Of a stretch of DNA of 12,658 nucleotides, positions 1-6,596 are shown piece by piece. Within the stretch, counting starts at the first letter, position 1; each line of letters opens with the position of its first letter. The position numbers and the translations under genes were made by a program. The notes beneath the pieces were generated by a model. It was given only the letters and a program-made list of their open reading frames with translations, searched no databases and was not told the origin of the DNA. Source of the DNA: RGIG4608 sp964534905 (GTDB lineage: Bacteria; Bacillota; Clostridia; Oscillospirales; CAG-272). The stretch spans positions 1 through 12,658 of the forward strand of contig CAZHPZ010000035.1 in the NCBI GenBank assembly GCA_964534905.1, written 5' to 3'.

Positions 1-5
1 TTTTG

Positions 6-14
6 TGGTATAAT
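6..14 (+). promoter_or_regulatory. rplJL promoter (extended -10)
   Basis: A perfect TATAAT lies at 9-14, preceded by TG one base upstream (6-7), an extended -10 element. The expected start of transcription is near 21, just before the L10 leader structure. The -35 region falls off the left edge of the window, so it cannot be judged. Confidence 0.75.
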
Positions 15-20
15 ACTTGT

Positions 21-150
21 GTTATCCAAAGACAGCAGGTTCCGGTAAAGGCGAAAGCTCTCCTGCCGAGGAAGATCATATACCTTAATATTAAGTTATT
101 ATTGTGTGTCTTTCCTCGGGGTGCTATGCCTTTCGGAAAGATTTTTTATT
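21..150 (+). ncRNA. Ribosomal protein L10 leader (attenuator)
   Basis: This is the untranslated leader of rplJ and matches the known Firmicute L10 leader layout. GCAGG (35-39) pairs with CCTGC (62-66) and encloses a small GC-GAAA-GC hairpin with a GNRA tetraloop (51-58), the candidate binding site for the L10(L12)4 complex. CCGAGGAA (66-73) can pair with TTCCTCGG (112-119) as an antiterminator. The same 3' strand is also needed for the terminator stem at 109-141, so the two folds exclude each other. AAAGAC (28-33) can also pair with GTCTTT (108-113) to close the whole structure. By analogy with the Bacillus subtilis rplJL leader, excess L10-L12 would favour termination, giving feedback control. 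The pairings are read from the sequence; the mechanism is inferred from the family. Confidence 0.85.
109..147 (+). terminator. Regulated (attenuator) terminator in the rplJ leader
   Basis: TCTTTCC (109-115) pairs with GGAAAGA (135-141), and a run of T follows (142-147). The left arm overlaps the antiterminator strand at 112-119, so terminator and antiterminator are mutually exclusive. It sits about 35 bases before the rplJ start codon and is the off-switch of the L10 leader. Confidence 0.75.
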
Positions 151-181
151 ATATTCGTTACTAAAACAGGAGGAAAGAAAA

Positions 182-709
182 ATGCCAAGTAAAGTAGTAC
201 TTGAAAAAAAGCAACAGGTTGTTGCTGAGCTTTCTGCTCAGATCAAGGAATCCGTTTCCGGTGTTCTTGTAAACTATCAGGGTATCACGGTTGACGCCGA
301 TACCGCTATGCGTAAAGAGCTCCGTGAGGCAGGCGTTGACTATAAGGTAATTAAGAATTCCCTTACAGGCAGAGCTTGCGAAGAAGCAGGTTACGGTGAA
401 ATGAAGCAGTATCTTACAGGTATGACTGCCATCGCTATCAGCAAGGAAGACGCGGTTGCTCCCGCAAAGATCCTTAAGAAGTATGCTGATAAGGTTGCAT
501 CATTCCAGATTCTTGCAGGCTATGTTGACGGTGCTGTTGTTGACGAAAAGACAGTTAACGCTCTCGCAGACATCCCCTCAAGAGAAACTCTTATCGCGAA
601 GTTCCTCGGAAGCATCCAGTCCCCTCTCTACGGATTTGCTTATGCTATCCAGGCTATCATCGACAAGGACGGAGAAGCTGCTCCCGCAGAGGCTCCCGCT
701 GCAGAATAA
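182..709 (+). CDS. rplJ: 50S ribosomal protein L10
   Basis: 175 residues, typical for L10. L10 forms the base of the ribosomal stalk: its N-terminal domain binds 23S rRNA together with L11, and its C-terminal helix carries L7/L12 dimers, which recruit translational GTPases. The N-terminus (MPSKVVLEKK) and the block VNYQGITVDADTAMRKELR (residues about 57-75 in this family's usual order, near the first third of the protein) are characteristic, and the C-terminus ends in the usual Ala/Pro/Glu-rich tail. The ATG at 182 is chosen because AGGAGG lies about 8 bases upstream; the reading frame stays open back to a GTG at 104, but that stretch is the attenuator RNA. It is followed by rplL in the standard rplJL operon, and expression is expected to be set by the leader upstream. 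Confidence 0.97.
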   Translation: MPSKVVLEKKQQVVAELSAQIKESVSGVLVNYQGITVDADTAMRKELREAGVDYKVIKNSLTGRACEEAGYGEMKQYLTGMTAIAISKEDAVAPAKILKKYADKVASFQILAGYVDGAVVDEKTVNALADIPSRETLIAKFLGSIQSPLYGFAYAIQAIIDKDGEAAPAEAPAAE

Positions 710-784
710 TCTGCAAACAATTCTTATTGCGTAATAAAATCGCATAATAAACACAAAAATTATTGAATTTTGGAGGATTTTAAA

Positions 785-1156
785 ATGGCTAACGAAAAGA
801 TTACAGCTATTGTTGAAGAAATTAAAGGTTTGACTATTCTTGAGTTGAACGATCTCGTAAAGGCAGTTGAGGAAGAGTTCGGCGTATCCGCTGCTCCCGT
901 TGCTGCTGTTGGCGTTGCTGCTCCTGTTGCAGCTGCTGAGGAAAAGACAGAATTCGATGTTGTTCTTGCATCCTTCGGTGCTAAGAAGCTCGACGTTATT
1001 AAGGTTGTTCGTGAGATCACAGGTCTTGGTCTTAAGGACGCTAAGGACCTCGTTGAGGGCGCTCCCAAGACACTTAAGGAAGGCATCTCCAAGGACGAAG
1101 CTGAGAAAATCAAGGAGTCTCTTACAGCTGCAGGCGCAACTGTTGAAATTAAGTAA
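785..1156 (+). CDS. rplL: 50S ribosomal protein L7/L12
   Basis: 123 residues, the normal length. L7/L12 is the multi-copy, flexible stalk protein that contacts EF-G, EF-Tu and IF2. The protein shows the N-terminal dimerisation and L10-binding helix pair (residues about 1-35, ILELNDLVKAVEEEFGV), an Ala/Val/Pro-rich hinge (about 36-52), and the globular C-terminal domain with VVREITGLGLKDAKDLVE and GAPKTLKEG. The ATG at 785 has GGAGG 8 bases upstream; an upstream in-frame start at 770 would add five residues without a ribosome binding site. It lies 75 bases after rplJ with no terminator between them, and a strong terminator follows, so the operon ends here. Confidence 0.97.
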   Translation: MANEKITAIVEEIKGLTILELNDLVKAVEEEFGVSAAPVAAVGVAAPVAAAEEKTEFDVVLASFGAKKLDVIKVVREITGLGLKDAKDLVEGAPKTLKEGISKDEAEKIKESLTAAGATVEIK

Positions 1157-1190
1157 TTTAGTTTCAAGAGATTTTATTAACTTGCTGTAC

Positions 1191-1221
1191 AAAACAGGAC
1201 GCAAAGTTGCGTCCTGTTTTT
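1191..1221 (+). terminator. Rho-independent terminator of rplJL
   Basis: A near-perfect inverted repeat pairs AAAACAGGACGCAA (1191-1204) with TTGCGTCCTGTTTT (1207-1220), and T-rich sequence follows. It ends the rplJL transcript. The same hairpin lies just past the stop codon of the converging DUF5131 gene (1230) and may also serve it, but on that strand the T-run is only the four bases inside the stem, so it would be weaker. Confidence 0.85.
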
Positions 1222-1229
1222 GTTTGTAT

Positions 1230-1964
1230 TTATTTATTCGCCTCATAATCGATATCCGCCGCTCTTGCCTGAGAATGGTGGAATTTTTTATCTATGCGAA
1301 ATCTTTTACCGTCCTTAAGAAAATCGGAGCCTGTTTGGTGAAATCTAAACGAAACGCCCGCCGCAACGCATTGATCCCTGATATCAAGCACCCATTCATA
1401 ATTACACGGACGTGCGGAAAAGCCGCTCTCTCCTCCGACGACAACCGCCTCAATATCCGATGAAAGATATTTTCGTAAATCTATGCGTTCAAGCAACGGC
1501 TCGCAGACAATCACCTTGTGCTTTATCGGCACTTTAAGATATATCGGCAAGCGCTCATCCGCTCTTCTTTGATTTTCGCAGGTGCAGCACACAGTGACGT
1601 TATCCCAACCGTTTTTCCAATCGTTCGGCAATCCGACATAAAATCGCTCTATTCGCTTTGTGATCATAAAAAAGCTGAGATCCGATCTTTCACGAATCAT
1701 ATCCCAAGCCGCCTCACGCCACTCATCCGCCTTATCAAGAAAGAAATCGCTTGTAAAGCAGGTATAAACGGTAGACCCGAACGGTATCTTATAGTCTCCT
1801 CGTCTATCGGTTTTTATCGGAGCGTCAAAGGATTTTGTTTTATATACGTTCGACGCATCAAGAGAGTACTTTCCGTCTCTCGAATAAACATAGCAATTAA
1901 GACAGCCCTCGCTCTTTCTGTCACAGCCGTGCCATAAATTCCAATAATAATCGCTATTTGCCAT
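1230..1964 (-). CDS. DUF5131 (phage Gp37/Gp68-type) protein with three-Cys motif
   Basis: 244 residues. The N-terminus contains WNLWHGC, then C14-x6-C21-x2-C24 followed by YVYSRDGKY, the signature of the DUF5131 / Gp37-Gp68 family (PF07505). This three-cysteine motif resembles, but does not equal, the CxxxCxxC of radical-SAM enzymes, so an iron-sulfur cofactor is plausible; further cysteines sit at 126, 127 and 129. Other family-like blocks are FFMITKR (about 98-104), VCCTCENQ (126-132) and VVVGGESG (174-181). The biochemical function is not known to me. The ATG at 1964 is chosen because AAAGGT lies about 10 bases upstream; an in-frame ATG at 2063 would run deep into ogg. The gene overlaps the end of the DNA glycosylase gene by 11 bases, so the two are almost certainly co-transcribed and translationally coupled. 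The phage name does not imply a prophage here: all neighbours are chromosomal genes. Confidence 0.85.
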   Translation of the reverse strand: MANSDYYWNLWHGCDRKSEGCLNCYVYSRDGKYSLDASNVYKTKSFDAPIKTDRRGDYKIPFGSTVYTCFTSDFFLDKADEWREAAWDMIRERSDLSFFMITKRIERFYVGLPNDWKNGWDNVTVCCTCENQRRADERLPIYLKVPIKHKVIVCEPLLERIDLRKYLSSDIEAVVVGGESGFSARPCNYEWVLDIRDQCVAAGVSFRFHQTGSDFLKDGKRFRIDKKFHHSQARAADIDYEANK

Positions 1965-2871
1965 TGCCAAGTGACCTTTCGTAATCGAAAAGATATTGCT
2001 GAGCAACTCCAGCATAGCGTCCGAGAGAGACAGGGTTAAAGTCATTTTCGAAGTATTTTGCAAGCACCCGCTTCATCCACACATCGACCGGGAAAGGATC
2101 ATATCTCTCAAAACCGAAAAGGAGCGCGCACGATGCAACCTTAAGACCTATTCCCTTTACTCTGCAAAGATATTCTATCGCTTCGTCGAGATTTTCTATC
2201 TTTCTCAGTTCTCCTGCATCGACAGTACCGTCGCACCATTTTCGTGCCGCATCTATTATGTACTTTGCGCGAAATCCCGTTTTCAGCGAAAAGATAAAAT
2301 CCTCTCCGGCAGAAAGTATCGCCTCGGCACTCGGAAAGGAATAATATTCGCGTAATGCTCCGCCGTGCTCCGACATAAGTGACGCATCCGCCCTTTCTCC
2401 GAGCGAGCTTGACAAGGATTCTATTATCTTTTTTATGCGTGGAATGTTGTTATTTTGAGATATTATAAACGAGCAAACCGTTTCCCACGCATCCTGATGT
2501 AAAATTCTGATTCCCCGTCCGCATTTTTGCGCTTCGGCAAGTGTGGGATTGTCACAGGATGTAAGAATTTCCGAATCTATTTTATCGTAATCCTCGTCAA
2601 CGGCAAAATAATGCTTGAAAATATTTTCGTATTCATCAGCCGTGCAATTAAAAATCAGAAGCTCGTTTCCGTCGGATGCGACAGATATCAAGCGTCCATA
2701 AGCCACTCCTACGTATTCCTCGGCATATTTACTTCCCGAAACTCTTTCCCATCTGAAGCACTGTCCGCATTCCAATGTTTTTCCGAGGTTATATGCTCCC
2801 GTATATCCTACTCTCACATACGGAAGTTCACCTTCATATTCGGTTTTCACAGAATTTGAAAAATCGCTCAT
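1954..2871 (-). CDS. ogg: 8-oxoguanine DNA glycosylase (OGG1 type)
   Basis: 305 residues. It removes 8-oxoguanine from oxidised DNA and, as a bifunctional enzyme, probably nicks the abasic site (N-glycosylase/AP lyase, base-excision repair). The N-terminal domain carries the OGG1 hallmark TLECGQCFRW (32-41). The helix-hairpin-helix region VKGIGLKVASC (238-248) supplies the catalytic lysine K244, and PVDVWMKRVL (261-270) supplies the catalytic aspartate D263; FIISQNNN (135-142) is the conserved HhH-GPD helix. The Lys plus Asp pair supports OGG1 rather than an AlkA-like monofunctional enzyme. The ATG at 2871 is chosen for GGAGAA seven bases upstream; an in-frame start at 2904 adds eleven residues and lacks this support. 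It is first in a two-gene operon with the DUF5131 gene and divergent from the mnmM operon. Confidence 0.92.
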   Translation of the reverse strand: MSDFSNSVKTEYEGELPYVRVGYTGAYNLGKTLECGQCFRWERVSGSKYAEEYVGVAYGRLISVASDGNELLIFNCTADEYENIFKHYFAVDEDYDKIDSEILTSCDNPTLAEAQKCGRGIRILHQDAWETVCSFIISQNNNIPRIKKIIESLSSSLGERADASLMSEHGGALREYYSFPSAEAILSAGEDFIFSLKTGFRAKYIIDAARKWCDGTVDAGELRKIENLDEAIEYLCRVKGIGLKVASCALLFGFERYDPFPVDVWMKRVLAKYFENDFNPVSLGRYAGVAQQYLFDYERSLGNGK

Positions 2872-2888
2872 TATTTCTCCTAAATCTA

Positions 2889-2917
2889 TTGCTTTAAGAA
2901 GCAAAATATTATATAAT
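2889..2917 (+). promoter_or_regulatory. Promoter of the mnmM-vanY-flavodiiron operon
   Basis: TTGCTT (2889-2894), a spacer of exactly 17, then a perfect TATAAT (2912-2917), a good sigma-A type match. The predicted transcript start is near 2924, giving a leader of about 53 bases. It overlaps the opposing ogg promoter (2920-2948). Confidence 0.6.
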
Positions 2918-2919
2918 TA

Positions 2920-2948
2920 AGTATATCACAAAAATTAATAATTTGCAA
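2920..2948 (-). promoter_or_regulatory. Promoter of the ogg-DUF5131 operon
   Basis: Read on the minus strand: TTGCAA (2948-2943), a 17-base spacer, then TATACT (2925-2920), with TGA directly before the -10 (an extended -10). The predicted start is near 2913 and the leader about 42 bases. The 13-mer spanning the -10 (2930-2918) is identical to the one in front of the response regulator (9871-9883). Confidence 0.65.
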
Positions 2949-2976
2949 TAAATATATATAAGGAACGGTAATAATA

Positions 2977-3528
2977 GTGATAGAGCTTCTTGATCTGCAT
3001 AAAAAAATAATACTTGAGCATCTCGGAGAGGGCGACGTGGCAGTCGATTTCACGATGGGCAACGGTCACGATACTGAATTTCTCTCAAAAACCGTAGGTG
3101 AGAGCGGCAAGGTCTACGCCTTTGACATTCAAAGCTCCGCTGTAGAATCCACGAGAGCGAGACTTGAGAGCTCAGGCTGTCCTAAAAATTATATTCTCAT
3201 AAACGACTCCCATCACAATGTAAAAAAATATGTAACCGAGTCCATACGTGCGGGAATGTTCAATCTCGGATATCTTCCCGGCGGAGACAAATCCATAACA
3301 ACAATGAGAGAAACAACTCTGCCTGCTATAGAGGCGGCAATTTCTCTGCTCGGAAAGGACGCCGTTCTTTTGGTCGCAGTATATCCCGGACACGCAGAGG
3401 GAGAGGCCGAGGGCAAGGAGATAGCCGAATATCTCTCGACTCTGTCAAGATTTAAGGTATGCTGTACTAAGGTGCAGATAATCAATTCTCCAACTTCCCC
3501 CTATTTTATGACTATTGAAACAAAATAA
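2977..3528 (+). CDS. mnmM: Class I SAM-dependent methyltransferase, YtqB/MnmM-like
   Basis: 183 residues, matching the YtqB family (PF06962, annotated rRNA methylase). B. subtilis YtqB, renamed MnmM, methylates nm5s2U at tRNA wobble position 34 to mnm5s2U. SAM-binding motif I is DFTMGNGHDT (24-33), the acidic end of strand 2 is D50 (VYAFDIQ), and the family-specific NLGYLPGGD (96-104) follows. AVYPGHAEGEAEG (134-146) is also family-typical. The start is GTG at 2977, with AAGGAA about 11 bases upstream; the frame begins directly at the expected N-terminus (MIELLDLHKKII). It leads an operon with the VanY-like and flavodiiron genes and is transcribed divergently from ogg. Family membership is firm; the exact tRNA substrate is taken from characterised homologues. 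Confidence 0.85.
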   Translation: MIELLDLHKKIILEHLGEGDVAVDFTMGNGHDTEFLSKTVGESGKVYAFDIQSSAVESTRARLESSGCPKNYILINDSHHNVKKYVTESIRAGMFNLGYLPGGDKSITTMRETTLPAIEAAISLLGKDAVLLVAVYPGHAEGEAEGKEIAEYLSTLSRFKVCCTKVQIINSPTSPYFMTIETK

Positions 3529-3544
3529 AGAAACGGAATACAGA

Positions 3545-4741
3545 ATGAAATCTGAAAGACAAAGACGATCACAAAAAAGCGCACGAAGGGGTCTTTATGC
3601 GGACATTGCGAAAAACGAAGCAAGAACGCGCAAAAGGCTCATATTCGCTTCACTTACCACACTTATAATCGCCTCCGCCCTGCTTCTCGGTGCGTCAATT
3701 CTTGAGCTGCATTACGCCTCAACTCACCTGTATACATTCGGAAAAAGCAAGCAAAGAATAGACAACGATCTTGTATACGCAAACGGCGAGCAGCTGATAG
3801 ATATGAACGCACTTGCTGATTTTCTCGGCATTAAGCATACACCGTTTTTCTCGCAGGCAATATATGAAATAAATTCCACAAGAGTGATATTCGAAAACGG
3901 CTCCAAAACCGCAGCTGTAAACGGAATAGAAGCCGAAATGACGCAGAGTGCATCAATTTCCGACGAATACTGCCTCGTACCGATATCTGCGGTAATCGAG
4001 CTTATCTCGGGAATAGAAATATCATCCGACGAAAATAGCACAACCGTATCATTCAATGGAGATAACAAAATATTTATTACGGTCAAATCGCCGTCAATCG
4101 CATACGAAACCGACATTTCCGAATATCTGCAATATATCACGTCGACCGACGAATATATTTTTACGCTTGCAAACAAGCAAAACACCATAGGAAGCGCAGA
4201 GCCGAACGGTCTTGTTCAAATTCCCGACAAATACAAGGCAAGCGGAAGATATTATCTTCTTTATTCCGTTGCGGAAAAAGCTCTTGAAGCGATGATGAAC
4301 GATATGTTTGCTCTCGGATATGACGATGTGTATGTCACAAGTGCATACCGCTCATATGAATATCAGCAGATGCTGTTCGACGGATATATAAGCACCGAAA
4401 TGAAGCAAAACGGGCTTACCTATGACGAGGCACGCAAAAAGGTTCTGACATATTCCTCGGAGCCCGGAAAGAGCGAGCACCAAACAGGGCTTTGCGTGGA
4501 TTTTACGACCTCATCAATCGGCGGCGTGGTAGACGATATATTCGCAACCACCTCCGTATTCTCTTGGCTTAGCGAAAACTCTTGGAAATACGGATTTATA
4601 ATGCGTTATCCGGAAGACAAGGTTGAAATTACGGGCTATGCCTATGAATCCTGGCACTATCGCTTCGTAGGCTTGGAGGCTGCAAGCGTTATGCATCAAA
4701 CCGGTATGTGCTACGAGGAATATCTTGAAAATTTTAATTAA
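3545..4741 (+). CDS. Membrane-anchored VanY-like D-Ala-D-Ala carboxypeptidase (M15B)
   Basis: 398 residues. A basic cytoplasmic tail (1-31, rich in Arg and Lys) and one membrane helix (about 32-55) make it a type II membrane protein with an external catalytic part. A middle region (about 75-180), including VYANGEQLIDMNALADFLG, resembles copper amine oxidase N-terminal-like wall domains. The C-terminal domain (about 225-398) is a zinc D,D-carboxypeptidase: TSAYRSYEYQ (265-274), SEHQTGLCVD (310-319, zinc ligands H312 and D319) and ESWHYR (368-373, base E368 and ligand H371). It should trim terminal D-Ala from peptidoglycan stem peptides. No vanHAX genes are nearby, so a wall-remodelling role is likelier than vancomycin resistance. 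The ATG at 3545 has a weak GGA seven bases upstream; an in-frame TTG at 3515 lies inside mnmM and has no binding site. Confidence 0.88.
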   Translation: MKSERQRRSQKSARRGLYADIAKNEARTRKRLIFASLTTLIIASALLLGASILELHYASTHLYTFGKSKQRIDNDLVYANGEQLIDMNALADFLGIKHTPFFSQAIYEINSTRVIFENGSKTAAVNGIEAEMTQSASISDEYCLVPISAVIELISGIEISSDENSTTVSFNGDNKIFITVKSPSIAYETDISEYLQYITSTDEYIFTLANKQNTIGSAEPNGLVQIPDKYKASGRYYLLYSVAEKALEAMMNDMFALGYDDVYVTSAYRSYEYQQMLFDGYISTEMKQNGLTYDEARKKVLTYSSEPGKSEHQTGLCVDFTTSSIGGVVDDIFATTSVFSWLSENSWKYGFIMRYPEDKVEITGYAYESWHYRFVGLEAASVMHQTGMCYEEYLENFN

Positions 4742-4751
4742 GGAGATTTAA

Positions 4752-6548
4752 ATGAAAATAAGCAATAATATTATTTACACAGGCGTTAATGACCGCACAA
4801 CCGACCTTTTTGAGGGGCAATACGCAATTCCGAACGGTATCAGCTATAACTCATATGTCATACTTGACGATAAGATAGCTGTTTTCGACACGGTCGATGC
4901 GGGATTTACACACGAATGGCTCGATAATATTTCACGTGCCGTGGGCGACAGAACTCCCGACTACCTCATTGTTCAGCATATGGAACCCGATCATTCGGCT
5001 AATATTCTAAACTTTATCAAAGCATACCCGAAAGCAAAGGTAGTATCCAACGCAAAAGCATTTACAATGATGGACAATTTCTTCGGGGGAATAGACGAAG
5101 ATAAAAAAATCACGGTTAGCAATATGTCCGTGCTTTCGCTCGGCTCACACTCACTTACATTTATATTCGCACCTATGGTACACTGGCCCGAGGTAATGGT
5201 AACCTACGAAAGCTCCGAAAAGACTCTCTTCTCCGCAGACGCTTTCGGTAAATTCGGAACACCCGACACAAACGAGCCATGGGATGACGAGGCACGCCGA
5301 TATTATATAGGAATAGTCGGAAAATACGGTCAGCAGGTTCAAAATCTGCTTCGTGCGGCATCTGCCCTTGATATAGAAAGAATATGCCCGCTTCACGGTC
5401 CCGTGCTCTCGGAAAATCTTCCGCATTATATAGACAAATATAAAATTTGGTCATCATACGCCCCCGAGAGCGACGGCATAGTTATCGCATACACATCCGT
5501 ATACGGTCACACAAAAAAGGCAGTCGAAATACTTGAAGAGAAGCTTAAGGAAAACGGATGTCCCTCCGTTCTCACCTTTGATCTGGCAAGATGCGATATG
5601 TCGGAGGCTGTAGCGGCAGCATTCAGATATTCCAAGCTCGTACTTGCAACCACAACCTACAACGCAGGCATTTTTCCGTTTATGAGAGAATTCATAGATC
5701 ATCTTACAGAGCGCGGCTTCCGCTCCAGAACAGTCGCCATTATCGAAAACGGCAGTTGGGCTCCCACAGCCGCAAAGGTAATACGCTCCATGCTTGAATT
5801 CTCAAAGGATATAACCTACACGGAAAGCACCTGCACAATAAGATCCGCTCTCGCAACCGATAGCAGACAGGCACTCGACGATATGGCAAAGGAGCTTTGC
5901 AGAGAATATCTTGCACGCTCCAGCTCCTCCGCAAACAAAAACGATATGAGTGCACTCAACAAAATAGGCTACGGTCTTTATGTTGTAACGAGCAATGACG
6001 GCAAGCACGACAACGGACTGATTGTCAATACAGTATCTCAGGTAACGGATTCTCCGAGAAGAATATCAGTTACGATAAACAAAGACAATTATTCTCATCA
6101 CATAATCAAGCAAACAGGTAAAATGAACGTTAATTGTCTTACAACCGATGCACCCTTCTCCGTTTTCGAAAAATTCGGATTTCAAAGCGGCAGAACCGCG
6201 GACAAGTTTGCGGGCGAGGAGGTATTGCTCTCCGATAACGGACTTGTTTTCTTATCATCATATATCAATTCATTTATGTCACTGAATGTAGAATCCTACG
6301 TTGATCTCGGAACTCACGGAATGTTTATCTGCTCCGTGGAGGAGGCTCGTGTCATTTCCGACAAGGAAAGCATGACCTACAGTTACTATCACGAAAATGT
6401 AAAGCCGAAGCCGAGCGGAGAGCAAAAGCACGGATACGTTTGCAAAATATGCGGATATGTTTACGAGGGAGACGTCCTTCCCGACGACTTCATCTGCCCT
6501 CTCTGCAAGCATCCCGCATCGGACTTTGAGCCTATAAATAACCTATAA
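4752..6548 (+). CDS. Flavodiiron protein fused to flavin reductase and rubredoxin domains
   Basis: 598 residues; flavodiiron proteins reduce O2 to water and/or NO to N2O in anaerobes. Domains in order: a metallo-beta-lactamase-like diiron domain (1-235) with all six iron ligands present (H76, E78, D80 in HMEPDH, then H144, D163 and H215); a flavodoxin domain (about 242-385) with the FMN loop TSVYGHT (248-254); a flavin reductase-like FMN domain (about 398-550); and a C-terminal rubredoxin (561-595) with CKIC (564-567) and CPLC (582-585). The single chain could carry electrons from a reductant through rubredoxin or flavin to the diiron site. AAGGAG six bases before the ATG and a gap of only 10 bases after the VanY-like gene show it is the last gene of the operon. 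Domain calls are firm; whether O2 or NO is the main substrate cannot be told from sequence. Confidence 0.93.
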   Translation: MKISNNIIYTGVNDRTTDLFEGQYAIPNGISYNSYVILDDKIAVFDTVDAGFTHEWLDNISRAVGDRTPDYLIVQHMEPDHSANILNFIKAYPKAKVVSNAKAFTMMDNFFGGIDEDKKITVSNMSVLSLGSHSLTFIFAPMVHWPEVMVTYESSEKTLFSADAFGKFGTPDTNEPWDDEARRYYIGIVGKYGQQVQNLLRAASALDIERICPLHGPVLSENLPHYIDKYKIWSSYAPESDGIVIAYTSVYGHTKKAVEILEEKLKENGCPSVLTFDLARCDMSEAVAAAFRYSKLVLATTTYNAGIFPFMREFIDHLTERGFRSRTVAIIENGSWAPTAAKVIRSMLEFSKDITYTESTCTIRSALATDSRQALDDMAKELCREYLARSSSSANKNDMSALNKIGYGLYVVTSNDGKHDNGLIVNTVSQVTDSPRRISVTINKDNYSHHIIKQTGKMNVNCLTTDAPFSVFEKFGFQSGRTADKFAGEEVLLSDNGLVFLSSYINSFMSLNVESYVDLGTHGMFICSVEEARVISDKESMTYSYYHENVKPKPSGEQKHGYVCKICGYVYEGDVLPDDFICPLCKHPASDFEPINNL

Positions 6549-6554
6549 TCGATA

Positions 6555-6590
6555 ATCCGCCCGCACAAAATCATTGTGCGGGCGGATATT
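6555..6590 (+). terminator. Terminator after the flavodiiron gene
   Basis: A 14-base perfect stem, ATCCGCCCGCACAA (6555-6568) with TTGTGCGGGCGGAT (6574-6587), and a 5-base loop; A/T-rich sequence follows on the plus strand. It lies between two converging genes, just past the transporter stop codon (6597), so it probably also stops the minus-strand transcript, although neither side has a long pure T-run. Confidence 0.8.
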
Positions 6591-6596
6591 TATATT

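Noticed and set aside
104..181. In-frame upstream extension of rplJ from a GTG at 104.
   Set aside because: This stretch is the terminator/antiterminator RNA of the L10 leader, and the ATG at 182 has an AGGAGG and matches the family N-terminus.
578..1246. A 222-codon minus-strand open frame across rplJ and rplL.
   Set aside because: It lies opposite two certain ribosomal protein genes, spans the terminator and shows no recognisable domain; it is a by-product of their codon use.
1230..1964. Prophage remnant, because DUF5131 is also called phage Gp37/Gp68.
   Set aside because: No integrase, structural phage genes or attachment repeats were seen, and the flanking genes are ordinary chromosomal ones.
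1965..2063. Longer DUF5131 protein starting at 2063.
   Set aside because: It would overlap ogg by over 100 bases. The start at 1964 has a ribosome binding site and fits the family N-terminus just before the Trp/Cys motif.
3515..3544. TTG start for the VanY-like protein inside mnmM.
   Set aside because: There is no ribosome binding site upstream; the ATG at 3545 has at least a weak one and already gives the full basic tail and anchor.
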